A stretch of DNA of 64,000 nucleotides from the NCBI RefSeq assembly GCF_900100875.1, contig NZ_FNKQ01000007.1, positions 51,665 to 115,664 on the forward strand, in the 5' to 3' direction. This document shows, piece by piece, positions 1 to 7,680 of the stretch. The DNA comes from Halopelagius longus (GTDB lineage: Archaea; Halobacteriota; Halobacteria; Halobacteriales; Haloferacaceae). The notes beneath the pieces are model-generated. The model made no database searches. It was given only the letters and a program-made list of their open reading frames with translations, and had not been told where the DNA came from. The translations under genes and the position numbers were made by a program. Position 1 is the first letter of the stretch. Each line of letters begins with the position of its first letter.

Positions 1-220
1 CTTCTTGGATCGCTTGGCGGCGGTAATCAGGGTAATACGTCGTGTGGGTCCCGCTTTTGTCACGATGGAGGATCCCATCGTCGACGAGGCGTTCGAGGAC
101 GCGTTTGGTTGGTTCGTGTGACCAGCCCGCTTCGGAGGCGATCCAGTTTGCTGTCTGCGGCTCCGACAGCTGCCGGGAGACCATCCGCACGCGATCTTCA
201 CCCGTGGTCTGGTGTTCCAT
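1..220 (-). CDS. winged-helix protein, DUF7342-like (3' end cut by window)
   Basis: The minus strand reads open from an ATG at 220 to the window edge, about 73 codons, and the C-terminus is missing. The visible part contains helix-turn-helix-like text (QTANWIASEAGWSHEPTKR, then RVLERLVDDGIL) and a TYYPDYRRQA stretch that I associate with the haloarchaeal DUF7342 family of predicted DNA-binding proteins. An ATG at 251 in another frame encodes MTEDDSFRGL before a stop, which resembles a plausible original N-terminus. The true start may therefore have been shifted by one base, or 220 is simply the start. A regulatory role is inferred from fold only. Confidence 0.6.
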   Translation of the reverse strand, partial: MEHQTTGEDRVRMVSRQLSEPQTANWIASEAGWSHEPTKRVLERLVDDGILHRDKSGTHTTYYPDYRRQAIQE

Positions 221-601
221 CAAGTCCCCGGAACGAGTCGTCTTCGGTCATACTACACATATCGAGCTTGGTCCTTTGCTATCGCCCGACCTCAGCTGAG
301 GAGAACTAGCGTATACTCGTAGTCGAGTGAAGCAGCGTCGTGAAGTGGTTGCAGCATTCGTGCTTACTCAACGGCGTCGGGGAACGTGGACGTGATCGTG
401 ATTACAGGCAGAATCCGGGCCACTTCCAAAACCAGGGATAACGTTAGATTTCCAGGTATAGAATCCTCATATGGCCAGTACCGTACAGTAGAATATCTGC
501 ATATTGTATTCCGCTATACAAATTCTCAGCCGGGGCTCTACCTAGGAATTACCCCCCGGCACCAAAATCGAGCCCAACTGTAATTCCGGCGCTCACCGCT
601 G
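221..601. other. intergenic stretch without a supported gene
   Basis: I see no convincing coding sequence on either strand here. The open frames in this stretch lack haloarchaeal codon and amino-acid bias. The right part (about 430-560) is AT-richer than the flanks. Confidence 0.5.
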
Positions 602-1018
602 CTATTCGTCGCCGAGTTCGGAAAGCCGTGTCCGGATTTCATCAGCATCCGCCTCGGAGAGTGCCTCAAGCCCAAACTGCACAAGGAGCGGGTAGAAATG
701 GCGGTTCTTCTTGAACTCGTCCCGGCCTGCTTTTCGGAGTTTCAACTGGGACTCGAGGTACGTATCCTCCATCTCATCAAGGATGTCGTCCGGGATGTAG
801 ATCGTCCGCCCGTTCCATTCGTCCTTGATATTCGTCTTCGTTTTGTTCGTTCCGTTCGCTCCGTTCGTCTCACTCATTGCATTCGATTCGAGCGTTTCAG
901 TCGATGAACTCGGTTTCTCCGGTTCGTCCACCTCACTCACTTCGCTGGAATCGCCCTCATCAGCCTCATCTTCGTAGTTACCCTCGATGCCGGAGGCATC
1001 TCCCCAGCCGTCGGTCAT
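602..1018 (-). CDS. ParA partner / centromere-binding candidate
   Basis: This 138-residue protein is translationally coupled to parA: its ATG overlaps the parA stop by 4 bases. The N-terminal half is acidic and serine-rich, without obvious fold. A short TN-rich linker (TNGANGTNKTKTN, about residues 53-65) is encoded by the same CGTT-type repeats that fill the intergenic region upstream of parA. The C-terminal half (about residues 66-138) begins NGRTIYIPDDILDEME, which looks like a ribbon-helix-helix-type DNA-binding or dimerisation segment followed by helices. By position it is the ParB/AspA-equivalent partner of the ParA ATPase. That role is inferred from synteny, since I do not recognise a named family. 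Confidence 0.7.
   Translation of the reverse strand: MTDGWGDASGIEGNYEDEADEGDSSEVSEVDEPEKPSSSTETLESNAMSETNGANGTNKTKTNIKDEWNGRTIYIPDDILDEMEDTYLESQLKLRKAGRDEFKKNRHFYPLLVQFGLEALSEADADEIRTRLSELGDE
820..880. repeat. CGTT-type iterons inside the parA-partner gene
   Basis: On the plus strand this stretch is built of TTCGTC/TTCGTT/CCGTTC units like those in the 1838-2138 field. It lies inside the coding sequence and gives the low-complexity TN-rich linker of the protein, so one sequence may serve both as DNA-binding sites and as codons. Confidence 0.5.
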
Positions 1019-1833
1019 GCTTCTACCTCCTGAGGAGCGGGCTTCTCAAACGTCTCGTCGAACAGGTCGGCAATCTCGTTGAACAACTCGCGAGCATCCT
1101 CCACGCGCTTGTTCTCCTTACCAAAGCCGAAGACGGACACGCCTTCACCGATGGACTGGGAGAGGTCGGTCCGCTTTGGAATCTCGAAGACAGGGAGCGA
1201 ATACGCTGAGTTGATCTCCTCGATAGTCTTGCGGTGCTCCGCGTTCTGCTCAACACGATTGCAGACAATTGCGAGACGGTTGATGTCACCGTACGCCTGT
1301 TCGAGTGAGCCTAGCTGCTTCGCGAAAATCTGGAGGCTGTTTGCGTTGAGTTTCTCGGGAATGACGGGGATGACGACATTGCCGGTCGCGACGAGGGCGT
1401 TATCGGTGAGGACGTTCAGGGAAGGCGGTGTATCGACGATGATGTAGTCATAGTCCCTGTCGAGTTCGTCAAGTGTCATCCCCAGCCGTTCCCTACTCTT
1501 TGGCGCTTCCAGGAGCGTCTGGATGTTCTTGTTGTTCGCGAGCTTCTCACTCGCGGGGAGGATGTCGAACTCCTCGTGCTCGACGATGATGTCGTTCACC
1601 GACTCCATCTGATCGAAATCGAGGACGTCGAATAGCGTTGTGCGGTCAGTGTCGTAGTACAGATCGTTGTAACCGAGCGAGCAGGTGAGTCCTCCGTGAT
1701 AGTCGATGTCGACCAGAAGGACGTCGTGGTCCCGGGCGGCCAATGCCCCGCCAGTATGAATGACGTCGGTCGTCTTCCCTGCGCCTCCCTTCTGATTCGC
1801 TACGGTGATTCGTGCGGTGTCTGTGTCGGTCAT
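1015..1833 (-). CDS. parA: ParA-family partition ATPase
   Basis: This 272-residue ParA/Soj/MinD-superfamily ATPase probably segregates the replicon by moving a centromere-bound partner complex over the nucleoid. A deviant Walker A motif (KGGAGKTT, about residues 15-22) follows the first strand. LLVDIDYHGGLT is the A'-type motif; canonical ParA has D-x-D-P-Q-G-N here, so the motif is recognisable but altered. DYIIVDTPPSLN (about residues 130-141) is Walker B. The gene overlaps the downstream partner gene by 4 bp and has the iteron field directly upstream, which is the standard par locus layout. Confidence 0.93.
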   Translation of the reverse strand: MTDTDTARITVANQKGGAGKTTDVIHTGGALAARDHDVLLVDIDYHGGLTCSLGYNDLYYDTDRTTLFDVLDFDQMESVNDIIVEHEEFDILPASEKLANNKNIQTLLEAPKSRERLGMTLDELDRDYDYIIVDTPPSLNVLTDNALVATGNVVIPVIPEKLNANSLQIFAKQLGSLEQAYGDINRLAIVCNRVEQNAEHRKTIEEINSAYSLPVFEIPKRTDLSQSIGEGVSVFGFGKENKRVEDARELFNEIADLFDETFEKPAPQEVEA

Positions 1834-1837
1834 ATCC

Positions 1838-2138
1838 TTCGTTCCTCTTAATTAATTCGTTTCGTTCGTTTTGCTCGTTCTGTTCGTTTCGTTCAGTGAG
1901 GTTGTTTCACTCGGTGAGAGGATTACTACGATGTTAAAACCAACTGTTCGTTCTGCTCGTTGAAGAGAATTCGTTCGTTATCATCACTCCCTTCGTTACG
2001 TTCGTTTCCCTCGTTTCAATCAGCGATTCTATGGATCCGACCGTACGCAAACAAGTTCGTTAGTGGAATTCCGTTCATCACCCTCGTTCGGTTCACTCTA
2101 TTCGTTCCATTCGTTTTGTTCGTTCCCATCGTTTCCAA
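1838..2138. repeat. CGTT iteron field, putative centromere/operator of the par locus
   Basis: About twenty CGTT cores, mostly as TTCGTT, CTCGTT or TTCGTTC, are packed into 300 bp upstream of parA. Dense clusters lie at 1855-1896, 1947-1985, 1991-2018 and 2097-2133. The spacing is irregular (4-10 bp). Position and density suggest a parS-like partition site that could also autoregulate parA. No binding protein is shown by the sequence. Confidence 0.6.
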
Positions 2139-2283
2139 GAAGGTGCCGACCTTTCAGTAATTCCACATCGAAGCCTCCCTCAATCTCCCAGACACCTGTG
2201 ATACCAAGACAAAGCAGTGCCAGGGCCCAGATAGCACGAACGCCGAGTTGATTTAAGCACGTATCACCAACCCTTCTGCACAG

Positions 2284-3171
2284 ATGGCTCGTCTCGTTTA
2301 CTATCACCATCCCCAAGCCGAGAACTTCTCGCTAAAGTATAGCTCGGCTTCTCAATCTGAGATTCTTTCTCGTCGTAAGGATTCGGACGGTGCAACGAAG
2401 CTCATCGGCTATCCGTTTGATACCCCCGTCTATGCCCTCTATGAGAGCGACACGGAGATCAAAGACGCAAACGAGATTGATTTCGACCAGAAATGGCTCA
2501 GCGATCGACTCGCCGAGCTCCCCCGTGAGGGGCAGGTCGTCGCATTTCGATTAGTGGAATTGCTCGAAGCGGCTGTAGACGTGAGAGAAGAAGAAGAGTT
2601 CCGCCTCTACAAGGAGTTTGAACCACAGAAGATTCGGCAGGCACTCAACCACGTCTCATGGGGCGCACCACTCCCACAGGTCGCCGGTGAGGTGATGTCA
2701 AATCTCATTCTCCGGCATTCGCTGCCGAATGCGAATCATCGAACGGGAATTGCGATGCTGCAGTTCTGTATCGAGAGTGTTGAGCCAGATTTTGAAATGC
2801 CTCGCACTCACCTCGATGATGAAACCTGGCAGGAGTGGGTTGATCCCTATATCGTCGACTCGAAGCGCCTCATCACTATTCGTCGGAACAACATTCGGTT
2901 CAAGCAACTGCAAGAGCTTGGCGTCGACCTTGTAGAGCGAAAAGACGGGATTCAGATTCAGTTAGACGAGTTCGAGCTGGATATGCACTGGCGTGACGCA
3001 CTGTCGACGTACGCCACTCGCCACGAAGACCACTGTACGGAGTTTGCTCGGGCAGTCCTTGAGCGCGCAGAGCGAGACGATCTTTTCGAGAAAGCGGGGC
3101 CGACAAAGCAGGAGTTCATCGACTATCTAGAGTCTGGGCTCGTCGAACGGGATTTCAGAGAACTGTTTTGA
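2284..3171 (+). CDS. Fic/Doc-like protein
   Basis: This is a 295-residue protein. Near residues 145-154 it has HSLPNANHRT, which fits the Doc-type variant of the Fic motif (H-x-[FL]-x-[DN]-x-N-x-R-T), followed by a hydrophobic helix as in Fic folds. Fic/Doc enzymes transfer AMP or phosphate to target proteins. The catalytic His and the following N-x-R are present, but the aromatic Phe at the third position is Leu. An N-terminal domain of about 100 residues precedes the Fic core. No obvious Phd-like antitoxin gene is adjacent; a 34-codon ORF converges on its 3' end. It may be a toxin or a plasmid-borne regulator. Confidence 0.6.
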   Translation: MARLVYYHHPQAENFSLKYSSASQSEILSRRKDSDGATKLIGYPFDTPVYALYESDTEIKDANEIDFDQKWLSDRLAELPREGQVVAFRLVELLEAAVDVREEEEFRLYKEFEPQKIRQALNHVSWGAPLPQVAGEVMSNLILRHSLPNANHRTGIAMLQFCIESVEPDFEMPRTHLDDETWQEWVDPYIVDSKRLITIRRNNIRFKQLQELGVDLVERKDGIQIQLDEFELDMHWRDALSTYATRHEDHCTEFARAVLERAERDDLFEKAGPTKQEFIDYLESGLVERDFRELF

Positions 3172-3276
3172 TCAGTCGCGAAGCTCTGCGACCGACTGGC
3201 CGACCTCTCGGACGTGGTCACTTCGCTCGAGGTCGAGTTCCTCAGCGAGGTAATCAACTGTCTCTTCGAGGCTCAT
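3172..3276 (-). CDS. small acidic helical ORF (34 aa)
   Basis: A 35-codon frame (MSLEETVDYLAEELD...) starts at an ATG at 3276 and ends immediately after the convergent Fic-like gene. The product is predicted helical and highly acidic, with haloarchaeal composition. I do not recognise a family. It could be an antitoxin-like peptide or the end of a decayed gene. Confidence 0.4.
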   Translation of the reverse strand: MSLEETVDYLAEELDLERSDHVREVGQSVAELRD

Positions 3277-3351
3277 ACCTGAAGGAAGCGCTCCGAGCGG
3301 TATAAACCTAGTGCTGTACTAGCCACTCCGGCTCGACAGCGGATCGAAGAA

Positions 3352-3519
3352 TCAGAGAAGCTCGAAGAGACGGCTCTGCTTTGGGTCGTATTCGAATTCG
3401 TAATCGCCTGCTAGTTCCCGCCCATCGACGTTGCGGTACTCGGGACTGCCCGAGCAAATTGATACAGAGGAATTTCTCGCTCCAGAACTAGTCGTCTGCC
3501 CGACTGCCGGCACTTTCAC
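3352..3519 (-). pseudogene. fragment or small gene of unknown function
   Basis: From a GTG at 3519, 55 codons end in a convincing acidic C-terminus (ELAGDYEFEYDPKQSRLF). The first 25 residues look random. This suggests the 3' end of a decayed gene next to an IS-like remnant rather than an intact gene. No function can be given. Confidence 0.3.
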
Positions 3520-3524
3520 CTGAG

Positions 3525-3640
3525 TATGTGAACAACGTACTCTCCACGCGGGGAGAGGAAGCTGCCCTCGGGGGCAGAGGGAATGGCCCGACGCCCCACG
3601 GAGGAATCTCGCCGTTCACGGTGGGGAGGATGTCAAAGAG
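3525..3640 (+). mobile_element. IS1341/TnpB-type right-end remnant
   Basis: The plus strand carries a chain of hairpins: CTCTCC..GGGGAGAG near 3540, CTGCCC..GGGCAG near 3570, and a CCGTTCACGGT-containing stem. It ends in GTGGGGAGGATGTCAA at about 3622-3637. The ending resembles the 3' ends of haloarchaeal tnpB (IS200/605, IS1341 group) elements, where the terminal hairpin also forms part of the guide (omega) RNA scaffold. No tnpB reading frame remains upstream, so this is a relic. Confidence 0.45.
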
Positions 3641-3763
3641 CCCTTAACTGGTATCCGATAGGTGGATTTCGACTGGAATACCGGGAAGGCAACTATGGTA
3701 GCAGAGAGAAGACGACCGGTGTTGCCAGTATTGCCAATAATCTCGTTGTTTAAGTACCTCTCT

Positions 3764-3981
3764 CACTCCACTATTGCCAGTAACGAGGAGAGGATGAACG
3801 GGAGGACAGAAACTACCACGCATCTAGTCTAGTTACTGTTATTTAGACCTACTACAGCTAGCTGAATTTTCTCTAGTGCGGATTTGGTTGAATGCATATT
3901 GTATTAAGAGTATCGCTATCTAGAGAGGGGGTCAACGACCCCCTCCAGTTGTTACGAAGGTTTACTGGCAATAGTGGAGTG
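3764..3981. repeat. replication-origin candidate: inverted pair of 20-bp repeats
   Basis: An exact 20-bp sequence (TTACTGGCAATAGTGGAGTG) lies in inverted orientation at 3764-3783 and direct at 3962-3981, bracketing about 180 bp of AT-richer DNA upstream of orc1/cdc6. A third exact copy is at 5536-5555, behind the gene. Haloarchaeal origins usually consist of origin-recognition boxes around an AT-rich unwinding element next to their own orc1 gene, so this is the most likely origin of this replicon. Confidence 0.65.
3925..3945. repeat. 9-bp perfect hairpin within the origin region
   Basis: GAGGGGGTC at 3925-3933 pairs with GACCCCCTC at 3937-3945 across a 3-nt loop. It lies between the two inverted 20-bp boxes. 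G-rich boxes next to origin elements are typical of haloarchaeal ORBs. A transcription terminator is the alternative. Confidence 0.55.
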
Positions 3982-4090
3982 TGTGTGTTTTATAAGTAGA
4001 CGCAATACTGGCAGAACTGGTTCGAGTGGTGGGTTAGTGGTGATACTGGAACCCGTGGTTTTATGATGGCTCTTCGTCTTGGGTCCGCCT

Positions 4091-5347
4091 ATGGGCCGAT
4101 TCAATCGAGAATCGTTCATCATCCAGGACAAAGACGTCCTCCGTGATGATTACCAACCAGAGACACTCGAGGAGCGGGACGAAGAACTCGACGAATATGC
4201 GGCCGCTCTCCGTCCCGTCATTCAGGGCTGGCAACCGAACAACGTCTTTCTCTATGGCGTTACCGGCGTCGGGAAGACCGCTGCTACACACGATCTTCTC
4301 GAGGAACTGCAGGAATCCGCCGAAGAGTACGATGACGTTGATCTCAACGTTATCGAACTCAACTGTACTGGCTGCACTACTTCTTATCAGGTAGCGGTCA
4401 ATCTCGTGAACGAGATTCGTTCACCGTCGCACCCTCTCACTACTGTCTCATCCTCACGGGAACCGATGAGCGAGACTGGTTACCAACAGAAACGCATCTT
4501 CAACGAACTCTACAACGACCTCGAGTCGGTTGGGGGGACGATTCTCGTTGTCCTCGACGAAATCGATAATATCGGCTCGGATGACGATATCCTATACGAA
4601 CTCCCGCGGGCACGGTCTCAGCTGGATCTCAACGTGAAAATCGGTGTTATCGGTATCTCGAACGATTTCAAGTTCCGAGAAAATCTGTCTCCGAAGGTGA
4701 AAGATACACTTTGCGAAGAGGAGATTCTCTTTCCTCCTTATGATGCAAACGAACTGCGAAACATTCTTCGACAACGTGCTGATATCGCACTTCACAGCGA
4801 TGTTCTTGAGTCAGATGTAATCCCGCTATGTGCGGCGTTCTCGGCACAGGATTCAGGGTCTGCTCGCCAGGCACTCCGTCTATTACGGAAAGCTGCTGAC
4901 ATCGCTGAGAACGAGGCAATGGCCGGTGGCGAGGCGAAGATCACGGAGGAACACGTCCGGGAAGCTGAGCATCAAATTCAGCGCCAGCAGGTTGTCGAAG
5001 GAATGCATTCGTTGACTCGCCAGGGTCAATACGTACTACTGACGGTGTGTCAGCTAGCCGCTGAAGGCGAAACTCCTGAACGCACGAAGTTAATCTATCA
5101 ACGGTATCAGAAGATACTACGGAATCATGGGACTGACCCGCTAAAACGGCGTCGAGTTCATGACCACCTATCGGATCTGAGCCTACACGGTATCTTACGG
5201 CTCGTCGATTCGACTGGTGGACGTGGTAACTACAACGAGTACGAGCTAGATGTTTCGCTCTCATCTGCGTTGGATGCGCTCGAGAGTGAATTTGGAGATC
5301 TTACTGAGATCCGTGAAACCGCAAAGAGGCATCAAGTTCTGGATTGA
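4091..5347 (+). CDS. orc1/cdc6: Orc1/Cdc6 replication initiator
   Basis: This AAA+ initiator binds origin boxes and loads the replicative helicase. It has about 418 residues. Walker A is GVTGVGKT (about residues 55-62), Walker B is LVVLDEIDN, an arginine-containing sensor region follows, and a C-terminal winged-helix domain spans roughly residues 300-418. I take the ATG at 4091; a TTG 12 bases upstream is in frame but unlikely. It lies inside its own repeat-bordered origin and is followed by a convergent DUF6788 gene, an arrangement I know from haloarchaeal plasmids. Confidence 0.95.
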   Translation: MGRFNRESFIIQDKDVLRDDYQPETLEERDEELDEYAAALRPVIQGWQPNNVFLYGVTGVGKTAATHDLLEELQESAEEYDDVDLNVIELNCTGCTTSYQVAVNLVNEIRSPSHPLTTVSSSREPMSETGYQQKRIFNELYNDLESVGGTILVVLDEIDNIGSDDDILYELPRARSQLDLNVKIGVIGISNDFKFRENLSPKVKDTLCEEEILFPPYDANELRNILRQRADIALHSDVLESDVIPLCAAFSAQDSGSARQALRLLRKAADIAENEAMAGGEAKITEEHVREAEHQIQRQQVVEGMHSLTRQGQYVLLTVCQLAAEGETPERTKLIYQRYQKILRNHGTDPLKRRRVHDHLSDLSLHGILRLVDSTGGRGNYNEYELDVSLSSALDALESEFGDLTEIRETAKRHQVLD

Positions 5348-5379
5348 GATGGGTACCATCGAAACCAGTAGTGCCAATA

Positions 5380-5555
5380 CCCTCTCCACCTTTGCCAGTA
5401 AAACGCCAACCGACGGTGCCAGTTTCTCCAGTACCCTCTCCGGTATTGCCAGTAACCTCTCTTCTAGTTAACCCGATTGGGTAACACCAGAGCTGTCGTT
5501 GCCAGTTTCTTTCACCCGAGCTTCGTCTCCCGGTTTTACTGGCAATAGTGGAGTG
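5380..5555. repeat. origin-box-like repeats downstream of orc1
   Basis: At least three degenerate copies of the origin motif follow the gene: CCCTCTCCACCTTTGCCAG near 5380-5398, CCCTCTCCGGTATTGCCAG near 5434-5452, and a half site TTGCCAGTTTC near 5500. An exact 20-bp copy lies at 5536-5555. Their shared core is CTCTCC...TTGCCAGTAA. They may be additional initiator-binding sites or an incoming-fork terminus. Confidence 0.6.
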
Positions 5556-5611
5556 TCTGACAACACCTCTGAGAAATCGCATCTGCGGGAATGCGGTAAT
5601 CTCCGAATGGA

Positions 5612-5935
5612 CTACTCATTGGGGGTGACCGGTCCTTTATATTTTGATTTGATTTTGTCCCCCTCTCTCCACTGCCAGTAGTAATAGCGATTGTCGTTGA
5701 TTTCTTTGATCGTGATCGTCGCCTTTGCGGGGACGTCGTCCGGAAGATCATCAGGCCGTTCCTTACTGTCGCTCTCGTCTGACTCCTCCTCAAGACGATC
5801 CTCACGCTCCTTGTGCTCGGCCAACGCCTCGGCGTAGCGGGCAACGTCCCTGAGACGTTCCGGTGGACACTCGTTGAGACTGTTTACTATCTCTGTTGGA
5901 AGGTCCGATGATGGGGTCGGTGGTTCGGAAGACAT
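5612..5935 (-). CDS. DUF6788-like protein
   Basis: This 107-residue protein has a proline/serine-rich N-terminus and an acidic middle (about residues 45-70). Its basic aromatic C-terminus (ATITIKEINDNRYYYWQWRE, then GDKIKSKYKGPV) matches my memory of DUF6788, a family often found beside orc1 or integrase genes on haloarchaeal elements. The tail resembles the small beta fold that binds DNA in some recombinase and integrase N-terminal domains. It has a 41-bp element 15 bp upstream of its ATG. The function is unknown. Confidence 0.75.
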   Translation of the reverse strand: MSSEPPTPSSDLPTEIVNSLNECPPERLRDVARYAEALAEHKEREDRLEEESDESDSKERPDDLPDDVPAKATITIKEINDNRYYYWQWREGDKIKSKYKGPVTPNE

Positions 5936-5949
5936 TGGGAATTCTCGTG

Positions 5950-5990
5950 TTAACCAACACGGAACGACGATTCATACTTTTGTTGGTTAA
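5950..5990. promoter_or_regulatory. 41-bp element, copy A
   Basis: TTAACCAAC at 5950-5958 and GTTGGTTAA at 5982-5990 form perfect 9-bp inverted ends exactly 41 bp overall. The element sits directly upstream of the DUF6788-like gene. Confidence 0.7.
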
Positions 5991-6123
5991 GACGATGCTA
6001 ATTTGGTCATTTTGAGCCGTATATTGGGATCTCGTCCGTAGTACTCTCAGATCGACTTCACAACTTATCAACGGGAAAATCTGCCAGCCACAGAGTATGA
6101 TTCTCGTCCGCTACCAGTGGAGG

Positions 6124-6537
6124 CTACTGCTCTTCAGGACGAGGCGCATCCTCGTACTTGACCATCTTCTCGGGTTTGTCGGAGATGGTTTCGTAGATTT
6201 GTTGAAGCGTCTCCTCAGCGGCGAGCAGATTGTGTTCCTCGAGGAATGTCCGTCCCTTCTCGGTGAGACCGTAGAACTTCCAGGGATAGCCCTGTCGGCG
6301 CCGGTCGTCGTCGAGTGCGACCTCCCTGACGATGCCGGCGTCGATCAGCTTTTGGATGTGCTTGTAGACGGTGGCATCGCTGACGCTAGGGTTGAGCTCC
6401 TCGAGTTCATACATCGAGGGCAGTTGCTTCGGGTGCTGAAGGATGTTACTGATGAGCGCGAACCGGGTCTGCTGGGTGACGAAGTGGACGAGCTCGCGCG
6501 TTTCCGTCTCCTCAGTAATCCCTCGGTCAGTATTCAT
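6124..6537 (-). CDS. winged-helix transcriptional regulator
   Basis: This 137-residue protein is counted from the ATG at 6537, chosen because the longer frame runs through an operator palindrome. The sequence (TRFALISNILQHPKQLPSMY, NPSVSDATVYKHIQKLIDAG) is a typical archaeal wHTH with recognition helix at about residues 50-65, a wing containing WKFYGLTEKG, and a C-terminal helical dimerisation tail. A perfect inverted repeat lies 28 bp upstream of the start, as expected for an autorepressor. The regulated genes are unknown; the flanking ArdC-like and DUF6788 genes are candidates. Confidence 0.85.
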   Translation of the reverse strand: MNTDRGITEETETRELVHFVTQQTRFALISNILQHPKQLPSMYELEELNPSVSDATVYKHIQKLIDAGIVREVALDDDRRRQGYPWKFYGLTEKGRTFLEEHNLLAAEETLQQIYETISDKPEKMVKYEDAPRPEEQ

Positions 6538-6564
6538 ACGATACAGTTCACGTCCTGGCAGTGA

Positions 6565-6588
6565 GTAGTTTACTCTATAGTAAACTAC
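6565..6588. promoter_or_regulatory. palindromic operator (9-6-9)
   Basis: GTAGTTTAC at 6565-6573 and GTAAACTAC at 6580-6588 form a perfect 9-bp inverted repeat around TCTATA. It overlaps the expected promoter of the wHTH gene and is probably the binding site of that regulator. Confidence 0.7.
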
Positions 6589-6612
6589 GCTGGAGTACAC
6601 TCAGATGCACAC

Positions 6613-6653
6613 TTAACCAACGTGTGGCGGATTCTCTATCGAACGTTGGTTAA
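6613..6653. promoter_or_regulatory. 41-bp element, copy B
   Basis: TTAACCAAC at 6613-6621 and GTTGGTTAA at 6645-6653 have the same 41-bp total length as copy A. It lies between the end of the ArdC-like gene and the promoter of the wHTH gene. Confidence 0.7.
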
Positions 6654-6665
6654 ACTGGTGAGAGA

Positions 6666-7592
6666 TCAGTCTTCGAGAACCGCAATAATTTCCTCTGCAG
6701 TTCGGCTGATCCGGCTGAGACGATCGCGGACGACTTCTGAATCGTCTGATTCCCAAGCAGCAAGATAGAACGCCGATCCACTCGTGTTGAGCCCATAGTA
6801 CCGCCCGACAATGTACGCTACAGCTTCCGCCTCGACTTCGCGTTTCGAGCGCTCTATATCGTCATCAACGTCGAAGTGGAGCAAGGCGTGCGCGTACTCG
6901 TGAATCACTGTCCGGGCGAGGTCCGCATCGTTCTCGCGGTCTCGAACCTCGACGAGAGGCTTGGCGTCGGCGAGACTCAGCCGTTCACAGATACCCTTCG
7001 CCTCTCCGGGTGACCATTCCCGTTCAGGAACAATCTGAACTGTCACTCCGAGGTCGTCAGCAGCGTCAGTCAACTGGCCGACGAGGTCGTCGGCGTCACC
7101 GGTCGCCACTGTGCCGAGTTCCGGAAGCGGCTCACCTTCGGTCTGGGAGATGTCGAATACCGGCGCGGGTCTGAACCCGACAAGGCCCTTGGACCACTCC
7201 TCGGGCGGCGTCTTGTCGTAATCACAGTCACTGTCCTCATGATAACTTGGCGAATTCTCGCATTCTGGGCACTGCTTCGTGATGATCGGGGCCCAAATCC
7301 AGATGGCCTGCTCGCCTTCCTTGACGTGCCGGTCGAACTCCTCTTGCCAGGTTCGATAGCCAGCGACCTTCGTCGCTTCGGGACACTGGCGCTTGATCAG
7401 GAGTGTATTTCGATACGAGTAATCGTGGAAGCGACTCTGGACGTCGAGCCACTCCTGGAACTCCGCGCTGGCCTGCGCGTCATCGACGTCGGCGACGAGT
7501 TCATCAATCCATGCTTCGATGGTGCTGTTCATCTCGTCCGATCGAGTGTCGGTCTGATCGAAGGAGACCGACGAATCACTGGTCGTAGCCAT
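6666..7592 (-). CDS. ArdC-like antirestriction protein with metallopeptidase domain
   Basis: About 308 residues from the ATG at 7592; another ATG lies 9 bases upstream. The N-terminal region (about residues 20-110) matches the ArdC/LtrC-type ssDNA-binding domain, with YRNTLLIKRQCPEAT, VAGYRTWQEEF and GEQAIWIWAP. A zinc-finger-like insert carries two CPEC/CDYD cysteine pairs. The C-terminal half has an ImmA/IrrE-type HExxH (HEYAHALLHFD, about residues 230-240). ArdC-type proteins protect incoming plasmid DNA from host nucleases during conjugation, which fits the transfer module in this window. The leader carries a CCCC-GGGG hairpin shared with two other genes. Confidence 0.88.
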   Translation of the reverse strand: MATTSDSSVSFDQTDTRSDEMNSTIEAWIDELVADVDDAQASAEFQEWLDVQSRFHDYSYRNTLLIKRQCPEATKVAGYRTWQEEFDRHVKEGEQAIWIWAPIITKQCPECENSPSYHEDSDCDYDKTPPEEWSKGLVGFRPAPVFDISQTEGEPLPELGTVATGDADDLVGQLTDAADDLGVTVQIVPEREWSPGEAKGICERLSLADAKPLVEVRDRENDADLARTVIHEYAHALLHFDVDDDIERSKREVEAEAVAYIVGRYYGLNTSGSAFYLAAWESDDSEVVRDRLSRISRTAEEIIAVLED

Positions 7593-7640
7593 TGTGTTCA
7601 CCGAATCAACTTCACGGCGGCTGCATCAGTTCAGGACGCG

Positions 7641-7656
7641 CCGCACCCCTCGGGGC
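7641..7656 (-). promoter_or_regulatory. 5'-leader hairpin of the ArdC-like gene
   Basis: CCCC TC GGGG at 7646-7655 forms a small stem about 54 nt before the ATG. It is preceded on the transcript strand by a T-rich promoter-like run and followed by TGCGG. The same layout precedes TFB (23213) and the SWIM gene (23731). Confidence 0.5.
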
Positions 7657-7680
7657 GTACAAAAAAACCCGAGCTGTCGG

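Noticed and set aside
1838..2138. Treating the CGTT field as protein-coding
   Set aside because: The open frames here are Phe/Arg/Ser-rich artefacts of the TTCGTT repeats.
3172..3276. Calling the 34-codon frame a Phd-type antitoxin of the Fic-like protein
   Set aside because: It is convergent, too short, and shows no Phd or inhibitory-helix motif.
6097..6564. 155-codon plus-strand frame opposite the wHTH gene
   Set aside because: Mirror frame of a clear winged-helix gene; its Leu/Val/Asp-rich text is the typical antisense pattern of GC-rich coding DNA.
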